Source: Streptococcus cristatus AS 1.3089 (lineage in GTDB: Bacteria; Bacillota; Bacilli; Lactobacillales; Streptococcaceae). Taken from it: a stretch of 64,000 bases of DNA. Below the pieces are notes generated by a model that was not told the origin of the DNA, ran no database searches, and worked only from the letters and a program-made list of their open reading frames with translations. Shown here in pieces: positions 41,732 through 50,384 of this stretch (positions are counted from its first letter, which is position 1; each line of letters starts with the position of its first letter). A program made the translations under genes and the position numbers. Where the stretch lies: the NCBI RefSeq assembly GCF_000385925.1, contig NC_021175.1, forward strand, positions 627,501-691,500. The letters are read 5' to 3'.

Positions 41732-43406
41732 AGTCCTGTTTTTGCTCCTGACTCTCTTGCTCTTAGCTCAGCCTGTATCAGCTGAGGATTCTTATAGCAG
41801 TCTCTTTATCAAGATTACGGATGCTAGCACTGCTGTTCAAAAGGGTGATCAAGCCAGTGCCAAACAATTGCTGGAGGAAATCCAGACTGAATTTGAGGCT
41901 TTAAACAACCATGACTCAGCTGCAGGGAAGGAAGTCAGCAAGGCATTGACTATCTCGGGCGATGTAACAGAGGACAAGTTGACCAAGGTTTCAGCCGCCC
42001 TTTTAGCTTTTGAAAAGGAGCAGAATCCCGTTGATCTAGAAGCGGAAAAAACCAAGCTGGTCAATAAACTAGAATCAAAATTTCAAGCTCTTCAGGCAGC
42101 GATTGAGAGCAAGGATCTTGAAAAGATTCGGGAAGCCTATAAAAAAATGAATTCGACTTGGACCGCCAATGAAGGCGTAGTGCGGGATCATGGTACGGCT
42201 CATTATGGCAAGGTAGAAACGGCCATTTCCTTTTTACGGAGTGCCATCGAGACAGAGCCAACGGATTTTGAAGCCATTCAAACTTCCTATGATGACCTGA
42301 CAGCAGCCATTGATAGCTTTGTCAAGGGAGAAGAAGCGACAGCTAGCAGTGAAAATCTTACGCTGGCAGATGGTATAGGCCTGCTAAAAAAGGCTCTGCT
42401 TGCATTCCAAAAAGGGGACGAAAAGCAGGGCAAGGCTGCCATGAAGAAATTTATCACGATTTGGCCAAGTGTTGAAGGAGATGTCAGCACTAAAAATCCT
42501 TCCCTCTATACTAAAGTAGAAAGCCAGTCGCCTGTCATCATGGTGAAGGGCAAGGATAAGGAGTATCAAGACCAGCTCGCGTCCTTAATTAGTGAGCTAG
42601 AACAGATTGACACCAGCGGATCTTATACTTTCTTTGATGCCATGCTGATTTTGTTGCGTGAGGGCGTTGAGGCTCTTTTGATTGTGATGGCACTTGTCAC
42701 GACACTCAAGGCCTCCAAGATGAAAAAAGGTCTCAAATGGGTTTATACTGGTGCTGGCTTGGGCGTACTAGCCAGTGCGGCCATTGCCATTTTGCTACAG
42801 ACTCTTTTTCCAGCCGTTGCCTCTGGCTCCAATCGTGAAATCATTGAGGGGGCAGTGGGGATTTTTGCGGTTGTTATGATGATTTTGGTCGGCATTTGGC
42901 TCCACAGTAAGTCCTCTGTCAAGAAGTGGAATGACTTCATGGAAAGTCAGATGCAGGCAGTGACAGCCAGTGGTAGTTTTATTTCCATGTTTGCCCTGAG
43001 CTTTCTCGCTGTTTTCCGTGAAGGAGCAGAGACCATCTTGTTCTATGCAGGCATTTTACCGCGCATTACTGTGCTAGACTTCTTTTTGGGATTGGGACTT
43101 GCTATTTTGGTTTTAGTCTTGCTCGCAATTCTAATGACCAAGGCCAGCAGTTTCATTCGGCCTCATAGGATTTTCTTTGGTCTGACCTGGTTGATCTATG
43201 CCTTGGCCTTTAAGATGCTGGGTGTCAGCATTCATGCCCTGCAATTAACAGCCATTTTTCCTAGTCACTTGATTTCTCATCTTCCAACCATTGATTGGCT
43301 GGGGATTTATCCGAGCCTAGAAGTACTTCTAAGTCAAGCCATCTTTCTTGTCGTTGTTCTTTATGTGACCTTTAGAAATCGGCAAAAGGAGCGAGCAGAT
43401 GTCTAG
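41709..43406 (+). CDS. efeU: EfeU, FTR1-family iron permease with N-terminal extracellular domain
   Basis: A 565-residue protein: signal peptide (LNKVLFLLLTLLLLAQPVSA), a helical external region of about 290 residues, then a seven-span FTR1 permease with both REGxE iron motifs, REGVEALLIV and REGAETILFY. In the external part two segments look alike (WTANEGVVRD..HYGKVE and WPSVEGDVST..LYTKVE), suggesting a duplicated iron-binding module. The start is TTG 41709, six bases behind AAGGAG; it overlaps the end of efeB by 23 bp. The longer frame from 41640 would lack a signal peptide. Confidence 0.93.
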   Translation: MVRNYLNKVLFLLLTLLLLAQPVSAEDSYSSLFIKITDASTAVQKGDQASAKQLLEEIQTEFEALNNHDSAAGKEVSKALTISGDVTEDKLTKVSAALLAFEKEQNPVDLEAEKTKLVNKLESKFQALQAAIESKDLEKIREAYKKMNSTWTANEGVVRDHGTAHYGKVETAISFLRSAIETEPTDFEAIQTSYDDLTAAIDSFVKGEEATASSENLTLADGIGLLKKALLAFQKGDEKQGKAAMKKFITIWPSVEGDVSTKNPSLYTKVESQSPVIMVKGKDKEYQDQLASLISELEQIDTSGSYTFFDAMLILLREGVEALLIVMALVTTLKASKMKKGLKWVYTGAGLGVLASAAIAILLQTLFPAVASGSNREIIEGAVGIFAVVMMILVGIWLHSKSSVKKWNDFMESQMQAVTASGSFISMFALSFLAVFREGAETILFYAGILPRITVLDFFLGLGLAILVLVLLAILMTKASSFIRPHRIFFGLTWLIYALAFKMLGVSIHALQLTAIFPSHLISHLPTIDWLGIYPSLEVLLSQAIFLVVVLYVTFRNRQKERADV

Positions 43407-44106
43407 TAAGGAACAGACTGTTGTTGAACACTTGACGGAATTTAGATGGCGTTTCATAGCTGTTTTAATCTGGTTCGGTTTGATTTTTCTGGTCAGTCTG
43501 CTTTTTGCAGCGGATATTTACAAATGGTTGACCGCTTCTTTTGAGCAGAAGCTGATTGTATTGGGACCAGACGACATACTTTGGATTTATATTAGCCTGG
43601 CTAGTCTTGTGGCTTTCTCACTGACGCTCCCCTTTATGGTCTATCAGATTTGGGAATTTATCCGACCTGCTCTTAGAAATAGTGAAGTAAAGGCGATTTT
43701 TGCTTACATACCAGCTACATTTTTCAGCTTTGTCTTGGGTTTGGTCTTTGGTTTTTACTTTGTCAGCCCTGCTATTTTGCGAGTTTTGCTCTCTTTAGGA
43801 GATGGTTTATTTGCCATCCAGATGACTGCGCAGAACTACTTGTCCTTTCTATTTCACACGACCATTCCGATTGCTTGCTTGTTTGAATTGCCTGTCATAG
43901 TGGCCTTTCTGACATCAATCGGTTTGCTCAAACCGCAATTTTTGATAAAATATAGACGCTATGCTTATTTCGTTTTATTAGTATTAGCAGTAATCTTGAC
44001 GCCGGCTGATTTCATCAGTGACTTGTCAATGACAGTGCCGCTGATTTTGCTGTATGAAGTCAGTATCCTACTGAGTAAAATGATTGAGAAAAGGAGAACA
44101 TCGTAA
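43399..44106 (+). CDS. tatC: TatC twin-arginine translocase subunit
   Basis: A 235-residue, six-span Tat receptor subunit. The conserved HLTEFRWRF start (HLxELRxR motif), FMVYQIWEFIRPAL (F..YQ.W.F..PGL type) and YRRYAYFVLLVLAVILTPAD are diagnostic. It recognises the twin-arginine signal; EfeB two genes upstream is the only Tat signal seen in the window. It overlaps efeU by eight bases and shares a TAATG junction with tatA. Confidence 0.96.
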   Translation: MSSKEQTVVEHLTEFRWRFIAVLIWFGLIFLVSLLFAADIYKWLTASFEQKLIVLGPDDILWIYISLASLVAFSLTLPFMVYQIWEFIRPALRNSEVKAIFAYIPATFFSFVLGLVFGFYFVSPAILRVLLSLGDGLFAIQMTAQNYLSFLFHTTIPIACLFELPVIVAFLTSIGLLKPQFLIKYRRYAYFVLLVLAVILTPADFISDLSMTVPLILLYEVSILLSKMIEKRRTS

Positions 44107-44291
44107 TGGGAATTTTAAAAGACATTGGACTACCAGGGCTTATCGTTATCGTTCTAGGAGCCTTGCTGATTTTTGGACCAAAACGTCTGCCAGAGCTGGG
44201 GCAGTCGATTGGAAAAATGTTTTCAGAGTTTAAAAAGGCAGTCGATGGAGGAGCAGAAGATTCTAACTTAGAAAAAGATAAGAAAGATTAG
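44106..44291 (+). CDS. tatA: TatA pore subunit
   Basis: A 61-residue TatA: one membrane helix (about residues 8-24), the FGPKRLPELG hinge motif, an amphipathic helix, and an acidic/basic tail. This is a minimal TatAC system without TatB, as in other Firmicutes. Start overlaps the tatC stop. The stop codon abuts intergenic repeat copy 3, whose end hairpin probably terminates the operon. Confidence 0.95.
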   Translation: MGILKDIGLPGLIVIVLGALLIFGPKRLPELGQSIGKMFSEFKKAVDGGAEDSNLEKDKKD

Positions 44292-44466
44292 AGAGTGGGA
44301 CAGAAATCGGTAATTCGTTAGAATTCGATTTCGTCGTCCCACCTCCGCACAGTTGAGTAGGGCTGTAAAAGCTGATGAAATCAGCGTAGTAGAGCCCACT
44401 CAACCACTGCGTCTTGCTCGACAATCCAAAGACAATTGAGAGGCTAGGACTTTGTCCCAGTCTCTT
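44291..44466 (+). repeat. intergenic repeat, copy 3 (forward)
   Basis: Begins at the tatA stop with GAGAGTGGGACAGAAATCGG and ends with GAGAGGCTAGGACTTTGTCCCAGTCTCTT, a terminator-like hairpin. The rest of the 324-bp gap before guaC holds a TATACT -10 box (44529-44534) and an untranslated leader of about 75 bases with no recognised element. Confidence 0.9.
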
Positions 44467-44615
44467 CTTAATTTCCGAACTTTATGGTCTAATCCAGCCA
44501 AAAATTTTACAGAATCTGTACTTTATGATATACTTTTTATGGAAACGTCTGGATAGATGTAGCGATGCTGAACGGCATAGGTAGGTCATTTTTAAGTATT
44601 GATAAGGAGTTTTCC

Positions 44616-45599
44616 ATGCTCAATGATTTTCAAGTTTTTGACTATGAGGATATTCAACTAATTCCAGCAAAATGTATTGTGAAAAGCCGTTCAGAGGCTG
44701 ACACCAGTGTGAAATTTGGTAAGCACACGTTTCGGATGCCAGTCGTTCCGTCTAATATGCAGACAATTATTGATGAATCTGTCGCTGAAGAGCTTGCTCG
44801 AGGAGGCTATTTTTACATTATGCACCGTTTTGATGAAGCAGGTCGCAAACCATTCGTCGAACGAATGCACGAGAAAGGTCTGATTGCATCGATCTCAGTC
44901 GGTGTGAAAGACTATGAGTATGACTTCGTTAGCATCCTCAAAGATGATGCACCTGAATACATTACCATCGATATTGCGCATGGACACTCAGACAGTGTGA
45001 TTCAAATGATCCAACACATCAAGAAAGAATTACCAGAGACCTTTGTCATTGCTGGAAATGTCGGAACTCCAGAAGCTGTGCGGGAGCTGGAAAATGCTGG
45101 CGTAGATGCAACTAAAGTCGGTATTGGCCCAGGCAAAGTTTGCATTACCAAAGTCAAGACAGGTTTTGGTACAGGCGGCTGGCAGTTGTCTGCGCTTCGT
45201 TGGTGTTCAAAGGTTGCCCGCAAGCCTATTATTGCGGACGGAGGGATTCGAACGCACGGGGATATTGCCAAATCGATCCGCTTTGGAGCCAGCATGGTCA
45301 TGATTGGTTCGCTCTTTGCCGGACACATTGAAAGCCCGGGTGAAACCATTGAAGTAGATGGTGATAAGTTTAAAGAATACTATGGTTCTGCATCCGAGTA
45401 TCAAAAAGGTGCTTATAAAAATGTCGAAGGCAAGAAGATTTTGCTGCCGGCTAAGGGCCACTTGCAAGACACGCTGACCGAAATGGAGCAGGATTTGCAG
45501 AGCTCGATTTCCTATGCTGGAGGTCGCGATTTGCATAGCCTGACCCGCGTGGACTATGTCATCGTCAAAAACTCCATCTGGAATGGCGATGCCCATTAA
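44616..45599 (+). CDS. guaC: GMP reductase
   Basis: A 327-residue IMPDH/GMPR-family enzyme that converts GMP to IMP with NADPH. The catalytic loop [15 protein letters not shown] carries the active-site Cys, with [24 protein letters not shown] and the [14 protein letters not shown] phosphate-binding part. It has no CBS domains, which separates it from IMP dehydrogenase. ATG 44616 ([13 protein letters not shown]) follows AAGGAG; the upstream in-frame extension lacks support. It sits just before the guanine-controlled xpt-pbuX operon, a purine-salvage neighbourhood. Confidence 0.95.
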   Translation: MLNDFQVFDYEDIQLIPAKCIVKSRSEADTSVKFGKHTFRMPVVPSNMQTIIDESVAEELARGGYFYIMHRFDEAGRKPFVERMHEKGLIASISVGVKDYEYDFVSILKDDAPEYITIDIAHGHSDSVIQMIQHIKKELPETFVIAGNVGTPEAVRELENAGVDATKVGIGPGKVCITKVKTGFGTGGWQLSALRWCSKVARKPIIADGGIRTHGDIAKSIRFGASMVMIGSLFAGHIESPGETIEVDGDKFKEYYGSASEYQKGAYKNVEGKKILLPAKGHLQDTLTEMEQDLQSSISYAGGRDLHSLTRVDYVIVKNSIWNGDAH

Positions 45600-45608
45600 T
45601 TAAATAGA

Positions 45609-45680
45609 ATAACTTATTTATCTTGCTAATGATTGGGGCAAGGTCTCTACAAGATGCCAAACATCTAACAATAAGTGAGT
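45609..45680 (+). ncRNA. purine (guanine-type) riboswitch
   Basis: P1 pairs ACTTAT (45612-45617) with ATAAGT (45671-45676). P2 is CTTGC..GCAAG, J2/3 carries the conserved GTCTCTAC, and P3 is AGATG..CATCT. The J3/1 segment reads AACAAT with C at the specificity position, which indicates guanine/xanthine rather than adenine. It controls xpt-pbuX, as in Bacillus and other streptococci. Confidence 0.85.
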
Positions 45681-45727
45681 CTAATGACTTTCTGCTACTT
45701 TTAGTATCAGGCGATTTGTCATTAAAA

Positions 45728-45765
45728 GAAAGGACTTGCTTATCGTGGCAGGTCCTTTCATCATT
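45728..45765 (+). terminator. riboswitch expression-platform terminator
   Basis: GAAAGGACTTGC pairs with GCAGGTCCTTTC (one mismatch or wobble) around a TTATCGTG loop, then TCATCATT. It lies between the aptamer and xpt, where guanine-bound RNA would be expected to terminate. Confidence 0.7.
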
Positions 45766-45792
45766 GACCCAAGATAAGTTAATAGGAGATAC

Positions 45793-46374
45793 ATGAAAAC
45801 ATTACAAGAAAGAATTTTGAGGGATGGCAACGTTTTGGGAGAAAATATTCTCAAAGTTGACTCTTTCCTGACTCATCAGGTCGATTTTTCGCTTATGAAA
45901 GAAATCGGGCAAGTATTTGCTGAACATTTCAGAGATGCAGGCATTACAAAGGTTGTGACGATTGAGGCTTCGGGGATTGCACCAGCTATCTACACAGCAG
46001 AAGCTTTGGGTGTTCCAATGATTTTTGCTAAAAAGTCTAAGAACATCACCATGACTGAAGGGATTTTAACGGCGGAAGTATATTCCTTTACCAAGCAGGT
46101 CACTTCGACTGTCTCCATCGCTGGCAAGTTTTTGGAGTCAAGTGACAAGGTCCTGGTTGTTGATGATTTCTTGGCAAATGGTCAGGCAGCCAAGGGCTTG
46201 ATTAAGATCATTGAAGAAGCAGGCGCTGAGGTGGCAGCCGTTGGAATTGTGATTGAGAAATCCTTCCAAGATGGTCGCAGCTTGCTAGAGGCTCAAGGAC
46301 AAACAGTTCTTTCCTTGGCTCGAATTGACAGATTTGAAAATGGAAAAGTTGTATTTAGAGAGGCAGATCTATAA
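45793..46374 (+). CDS. xpt: xanthine phosphoribosyltransferase
   Basis: A 193-residue PRT that converts xanthine (and weakly guanine) to the nucleotide with PRPP. The start [26 protein letters not shown], the [10 protein letters not shown] nucleobase region, and the PRPP loop [17 protein letters not shown] are typical of the family. Ribosome site AGGAGA. First gene after the guanine riboswitch and coupled to pbuX, which starts two bases after its stop. Confidence 0.96.
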   Translation: MKTLQERILRDGNVLGENILKVDSFLTHQVDFSLMKEIGQVFAEHFRDAGITKVVTIEASGIAPAIYTAEALGVPMIFAKKSKNITMTEGILTAEVYSFTKQVTSTVSIAGKFLESSDKVLVVDDFLANGQAAKGLIKIIEEAGAEVAAVGIVIEKSFQDGRSLLEAQGQTVLSLARIDRFENGKVVFREADL

Positions 46375-46375
46375 G

Positions 46376-47641
46376 ATGAACTATAATGAAGAAAAACATT
46401 CACAGGCAGCCATTTTAGGTTTGCAGCATTTGTTGGCTATGTATTCCGGATCCATTCTGGTTCCAATTATGATTGCTGGGGCTTTGGGATATTCGGCTGA
46501 GCAGTTGACTTATCTGATTTCGACTGATATTTTTATGTGTGGTATTGCAACTCTTTTGCAACTCCAATTAAATAAATATTTTGGTATTGGTCTGCCGGTC
46601 GTGCTGGGAGTGGCCTTCCAATCCGTTGCTCCTTTGATTATCATTGGGCAGAGTCACGGTAGTGGTGCCATGTTTGGTGCCTTGATTGCATCAGGGATTT
46701 ATGTTGTTCTGATCGCTGGGATTTTCTCAAAAATCGCTAATCTGTTTCCATCAGTTGTGACTGGTTCGGTCATTACGACCATTGGGTTGACCTTGATTCC
46801 AGTTGCCATTGGCAATATGGGAAATAACGTAGACAAGCCGACTGCCCAAAGTCTGATTCTAGCAGCTGTGACGGTTCTGATTATTCTTTTGATTAACATT
46901 TTTACCAAAGGTTTTATCAAATCCATCTCTATTTTGATTGGTTTGATTGTCGGTACGGGCATTGCTGGAGCCATGGGATTGGTGGATTTGACGCCAGTCG
47001 CACAGGCTCCGCTGGTCCATGTGCCAACCCCTTTCTATTTCGGAGCACCAAAGTTTGAATTTTCTTCTATCGTGATGATGTGTATCATTGCAACGGTTTC
47101 TCTAGTGGAGTCAACGGGTGTATACTTAGCTCTTTCTGACATTACCAAAGATAAAATTGACAGCACCCGATTACGAAATGGTTACCGAGCAGAAGGACTT
47201 GCGGTGCTGCTGGGTGGTGTCTTCAATACCTTCCCTTACACAGGGTTTTCTCAAAATGTGGGCTTGGTCAAATTATCTGGTATCAAGACGCGGTTGCCGA
47301 TTTACTATGCGGCTGGTTTCTTGATTCTTCTCGGTCTTCTGCCAAAATTTGGAGCCTTGGCACAGATTATTCCAAGTCCAGTTCTTGGTGGTGCCATGCT
47401 GGTTATGTTTGGTTTTGTATCCGTTCAGGGGATGCAAATCTTAGCGCGTGTTGACTTTGAGCACAGTGAGCATAATTTCCTCATTGCAGCGATTTCTATC
47501 TCAGCTGGTGTCGGACTCAATGGTAGCAGCCTTTTCAACAGTCTACCGACCAGTCTTCAGATGTTCTTCTCAAACGGAATTGTCATGGCTAGTTTGATTG
47601 CCATTGTCCTAAACGCTATCCTAAATCGCAAAAATAAATAA
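46376..47641 (+). CDS. pbuX: xanthine/purine permease (NCS2 family)
   Basis: A 421-residue, 14-span NCS2 transporter for xanthine or uric acid. The hallmark LGLQHLLAMYSG at the N-terminus, a QSVAPLI segment, NTFPYTGFSQNVGLVKLSG and the following TRLPIYYAAG are diagnostic. ATG 46376 is taken as the start since it follows the xpt stop directly and matches the family; the frame runs further upstream inside xpt. Repeat copy 4 follows and probably terminates the operon. Confidence 0.95.
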   Translation: MNYNEEKHSQAAILGLQHLLAMYSGSILVPIMIAGALGYSAEQLTYLISTDIFMCGIATLLQLQLNKYFGIGLPVVLGVAFQSVAPLIIIGQSHGSGAMFGALIASGIYVVLIAGIFSKIANLFPSVVTGSVITTIGLTLIPVAIGNMGNNVDKPTAQSLILAAVTVLIILLINIFTKGFIKSISILIGLIVGTGIAGAMGLVDLTPVAQAPLVHVPTPFYFGAPKFEFSSIVMMCIIATVSLVESTGVYLALSDITKDKIDSTRLRNGYRAEGLAVLLGGVFNTFPYTGFSQNVGLVKLSGIKTRLPIYYAAGFLILLGLLPKFGALAQIIPSPVLGGAMLVMFGFVSVQGMQILARVDFEHSEHNFLIAAISISAGVGLNGSSLFNSLPTSLQMFFSNGIVMASLIAIVLNAILNRKNK

Positions 47642-47645
47642 GAAA

Positions 47646-47823
47646 GAGAGTAGGACAGAAATCGGTAATTCGTTAGAATTCGATTTCGTCGTCCCACCTC
47701 CGCATAGTTGAGTAGGGCTGTAAAAGCTGATGAAATCAGCCTAGTAGAGTCCACTCAACCACTGCGCCTTGCTCGACACTCCAAAGACAATTGAGAGGCT
47801 AGGACTTTTGTCCCAGCCTCTTT
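47646..47823 (+). repeat. intergenic repeat, copy 4 (forward)
   Basis: Starts five bases after the pbuX stop (GAGAGTAGGACAGAAATCGG) and ends with GAGAGGCTAGGAC-TTTT-GTCCCAGCCTC followed by TTTT, a good terminator. More than nine tenths identical to copy 3 by eye. Confidence 0.9.
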
Positions 47824-47879
47824 TGACTATTGAGCTGGCTTGTAGTATAGTAAAAGAAGATTAAAAAAAGGAATTTAAC

Positions 47880-49220
47880 ATGTATCAGACTTATCATTTG
47901 AAACAACGCCTGAGCTTGTTTGTTTCAATTTTTCTTCCCATCTTGATTTACCAGCTGGCAAATTTCTCGGCTTCCTTTGTTGACACGACCATGACGGGCC
48001 AATACGATACCTTGCATCTGGCAGGCGTCTCTATGGCGACCAGTCTGTGGGGTTCATTTTTCTCCTTTCTGACGGGGATTGTGTCTGCCTTGGTTCCGAT
48101 TATCGGTCACCATTTAGGACAGGGGAAAGATGAAAAAATTGCTTCAGATTTTTATCAGTTCATCTATCTTTCTTTGGCTCTATCGCTGATTTTATTTGCG
48201 CTGGTATTTTTAGGCGCCCCTTTGGTTTTGCAGCGTCTAGGCTTAGACCCTTTGGTAAAAGATGTGGCCCAGCATTATCTTTGCTACTTGTCCATCGGTA
48301 TCATTCCCTTCTTGCTCTTTAGCGTTATTCGCTCTCTCTTGGATGCTTTGGGGCTGACTCGGCTTTCTATGTATTTGATGCTCTTGCTCTTACCCTTGAA
48401 TGCCAGCTTCAATTATGTTTTGATTTATGGAGCATTTGGTTTTCCAGAAATGGGCGGAGCTGGTGCGGGACTGGGAACTTCTTTAGCTTATTGGGTCTTA
48501 TTAGTCATATCACTATTACTGGCCATCAAACATCCTAAAGTCCGCCAGTACCAACTCTGGAAAATTCGTCCCTTGAGCAAAGCTGGTTTGGCTGAAGGTT
48601 TTCGCTTAGGCTTGCCAATAGGAGGGACAGTTTTTGCGGAAGTTGTTATCTTTTCAATCGTCGGTCTAGTAATGTCAAAATTTTCTTCTTTGATTATTGC
48701 TAGCCATCAGGCTGCCATGAACTTTTCTACTCTTATGTATGCTTTTCCTATGAGTATTTCCACGGCTATGGCCATCATTGTCTCTTATGAGCTAGGGGCT
48801 GAAAGACTTGACGATGTGAAGAAATACTGCACTTTGGGTAGAATTGTGGCATCCATTTTTGCGGTCTTTACCTTGATTTTTCTCTATATTTTTCGAGATA
48901 AGGTTGCTAGTCTTTATGGCTCTGATCCAGAGTTTATTCGTCTGACCTCAGTCTTTCTGACTTTTAGCCTCTTTTTCCAATTGGCTGATACAATTGCCGC
49001 TCCTTTGCAGGGAATTTTGCGGGGCTATAAGGATACTCAAGCTCCATTTTACTTGGGGCTGCTGGCTTACTGGGGCGTTTCCTTACCTCTGGGCTTGTTT
49101 TTAGATTATGCTACGGACTTGGGACCCTATGGTTATTGGATTGGACTGATTGCAAGCTTGGTTGTGAGCGCAATCCTTTACCAACTACGATTGAATTATA
49201 TCCAAAAGAAGCGCCGCTGA
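47880..49220 (+). CDS. MATE-family efflux protein (DinF/NorM type)
   Basis: A 446-residue, 12-span MATE exporter that expels cationic compounds using H+ or Na+. Repeated MATE features are visible: FVDTTMTGQYDTLHLAGVSMATS in the first half and the corresponding SHQAAMNFSTLMYAFPMSISTAMAI in the second. Start ATG 47880 with AAAGGAA. It is monocistronic, flanked on both sides by intergenic repeats in opposite orientation. Substrate unknown. Confidence 0.92.
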   Translation: MYQTYHLKQRLSLFVSIFLPILIYQLANFSASFVDTTMTGQYDTLHLAGVSMATSLWGSFFSFLTGIVSALVPIIGHHLGQGKDEKIASDFYQFIYLSLALSLILFALVFLGAPLVLQRLGLDPLVKDVAQHYLCYLSIGIIPFLLFSVIRSLLDALGLTRLSMYLMLLLLPLNASFNYVLIYGAFGFPEMGGAGAGLGTSLAYWVLLVISLLLAIKHPKVRQYQLWKIRPLSKAGLAEGFRLGLPIGGTVFAEVVIFSIVGLVMSKFSSLIIASHQAAMNFSTLMYAFPMSISTAMAIIVSYELGAERLDDVKKYCTLGRIVASIFAVFTLIFLYIFRDKVASLYGSDPEFIRLTSVFLTFSLFFQLADTIAAPLQGILRGYKDTQAPFYLGLLAYWGVSLPLGLFLDYATDLGPYGYWIGLIASLVVSAILYQLRLNYIQKKRR

Positions 49221-49243
49221 GAGTTTTCATCATAAAATTAAAA

Positions 49244-49422
49244 GAGGCTGGGACAAAAGTCCTAGCCTCTCAATTGTCTTTGGATGTCAAGTAAGACGCA
49301 GTGGTTGAGTGGGCTCTACTAGGCTGATTTCATCAGTATTTACAGCCTTACTCAACTGTGCGGAGATGGGACGGCGAAATCGAATTCTAACGAATTACCG
49401 ATTTCTGTCCCACTCTCCTTTT
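49244..49422 (-). repeat. intergenic repeat, copy 5 (reverse)
   Basis: Reverse orientation copy: begins AGAGGCTGGGACAAAAGTCCTAGCCTCTC and ends GTCCCACTCTCCTTTTG. It lies between the convergent MATE and tautomerase genes, where its end hairpins can terminate both. Confidence 0.9.
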
Positions 49423-49426
49423 GATT

Positions 49427-49609
49427 TTATTTTGTTCGCATTTCACCTTGAGGGAAGTAAGTGCCTTCTGGCATGTCGTTGATGATGACATGGACAGCAG
49501 ACTGAGGTGCGCCAGTATTTCTGACAACGGCTTCTGTGATTTCCTTGGCTAAAGCCTTCTTTTGTTCTAAGGTACGTCCTTCAAATAAATCAATTCTGAC
49601 AAATGGCAT
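49427..49609 (-). CDS. 4-oxalocrotonate tautomerase-family protein
   Basis: A 60-residue tautomerase with the catalytic Pro directly after the start Met (MPFVRIDLFEGRTLEQKKAL). The mid-protein Arg (RNTGAPQSAVHV) and the MPEGTYFPQG end are as in the small 4-OT/YwhB group. It forms hexamers in relatives. The physiological substrate in streptococci is unknown. Ribosome site AAGGAGAAA on the minus strand. Confidence 0.93.
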   Translation of the reverse strand: MPFVRIDLFEGRTLEQKKALAKEITEAVVRNTGAPQSAVHVIINDMPEGTYFPQGEMRTK

Positions 49610-49776
49610 ATGATTTCTCCTTTTCTTTTGCTAATCTTATTTTATCATAAATTAGGTTTTAAAGAGAGGTGAATTGTGGTAAAATAATAGGAAGTACAGT
49701 CGGTCTTTTCAGCAGAGTCTATGGATAAAGCTGGAAGTCCTAGAAAGACAATACTTAGAGAGAATGTAGATATAAA

Positions 49777-50349
49777 ATGGCTCAGTTATATTATAAATAT
49801 GGCACAATGAATTCGGGCAAGACGATTGAAATTTTGAAAGTGGCCCACAACTACGAAGAGCAGGGGAAAAGCGTGGTTATCATGACCTCGGCTGTTGATA
49901 CACGTGATGGCCTTGGTGTTGTTTCCAGCCGCATCGGCATGAAGCGAGCTGCGATGGCAATCGAGGACCAGACAGATATTTTTGGCTATATTCAAAGCCT
50001 GCCTGAAAAGCCATACTGCGTTTTGATTGATGAGGCTCAGTTTTTGAAACGCCATCATGTCTATGATTTGGCTAGAGTGGTGGATGAGCTGGGTGTTCCA
50101 GTCATGGCTTTTGGTCTGAAAAATGACTTTCGCAATGAACTGTTTGAAGGCTCCAAGCACCTCTTGCTCTTGGCTGATAAGATTGACGAAATCAAGACCA
50201 TTTGCCAATATTGCTCTAAAAAGGCAACCATGGTTTTGCGGACGGATAACGGGAAACCTGTCTATGATGGCGAACAGATTAAAATCGGTGGCCATGAGAC
50301 CTATATTTCTGTATGCCGCAAGCATTATTTCAATCCACCCATTAAGTAG
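49777..50349 (+). CDS. tdk: thymidine kinase
   Basis: A 190-residue type II thymidine kinase that salvages thymidine to dTMP. P-loop [12 protein letters not shown] at the N-terminus, Walker [12 protein letters not shown], the lid/zinc region [10 protein letters not shown] and CRKHYF, and the nucleotide-base loop [10 protein letters not shown]. Size is typical. It begins a conserved streptococcal block tdk-prfA-prmC-tsaC-glyA; the next start is 35 bp downstream. Confidence 0.97.
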   Translation: MAQLYYKYGTMNSGKTIEILKVAHNYEEQGKSVVIMTSAVDTRDGLGVVSSRIGMKRAAMAIEDQTDIFGYIQSLPEKPYCVLIDEAQFLKRHHVYDLARVVDELGVPVMAFGLKNDFRNELFEGSKHLLLLADKIDEIKTICQYCSKKATMVLRTDNGKPVYDGEQIKIGGHETYISVCRKHYFNPPIK

Positions 50350-50384
50350 AATGAATTAGAAAATCAAGGAGATAGAATACAAAT

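Noticed and set aside
44535..44615. guaC leader as a purine riboswitch
   Set aside because: The aptamer core (GTCTCTAC junction and loop-loop arms) is missing; only the element before xpt qualifies.
49786..50325. 179-codon minus-strand frame inside tdk
   Set aside because: Shadow of tdk; no start signals and an implausible composition.
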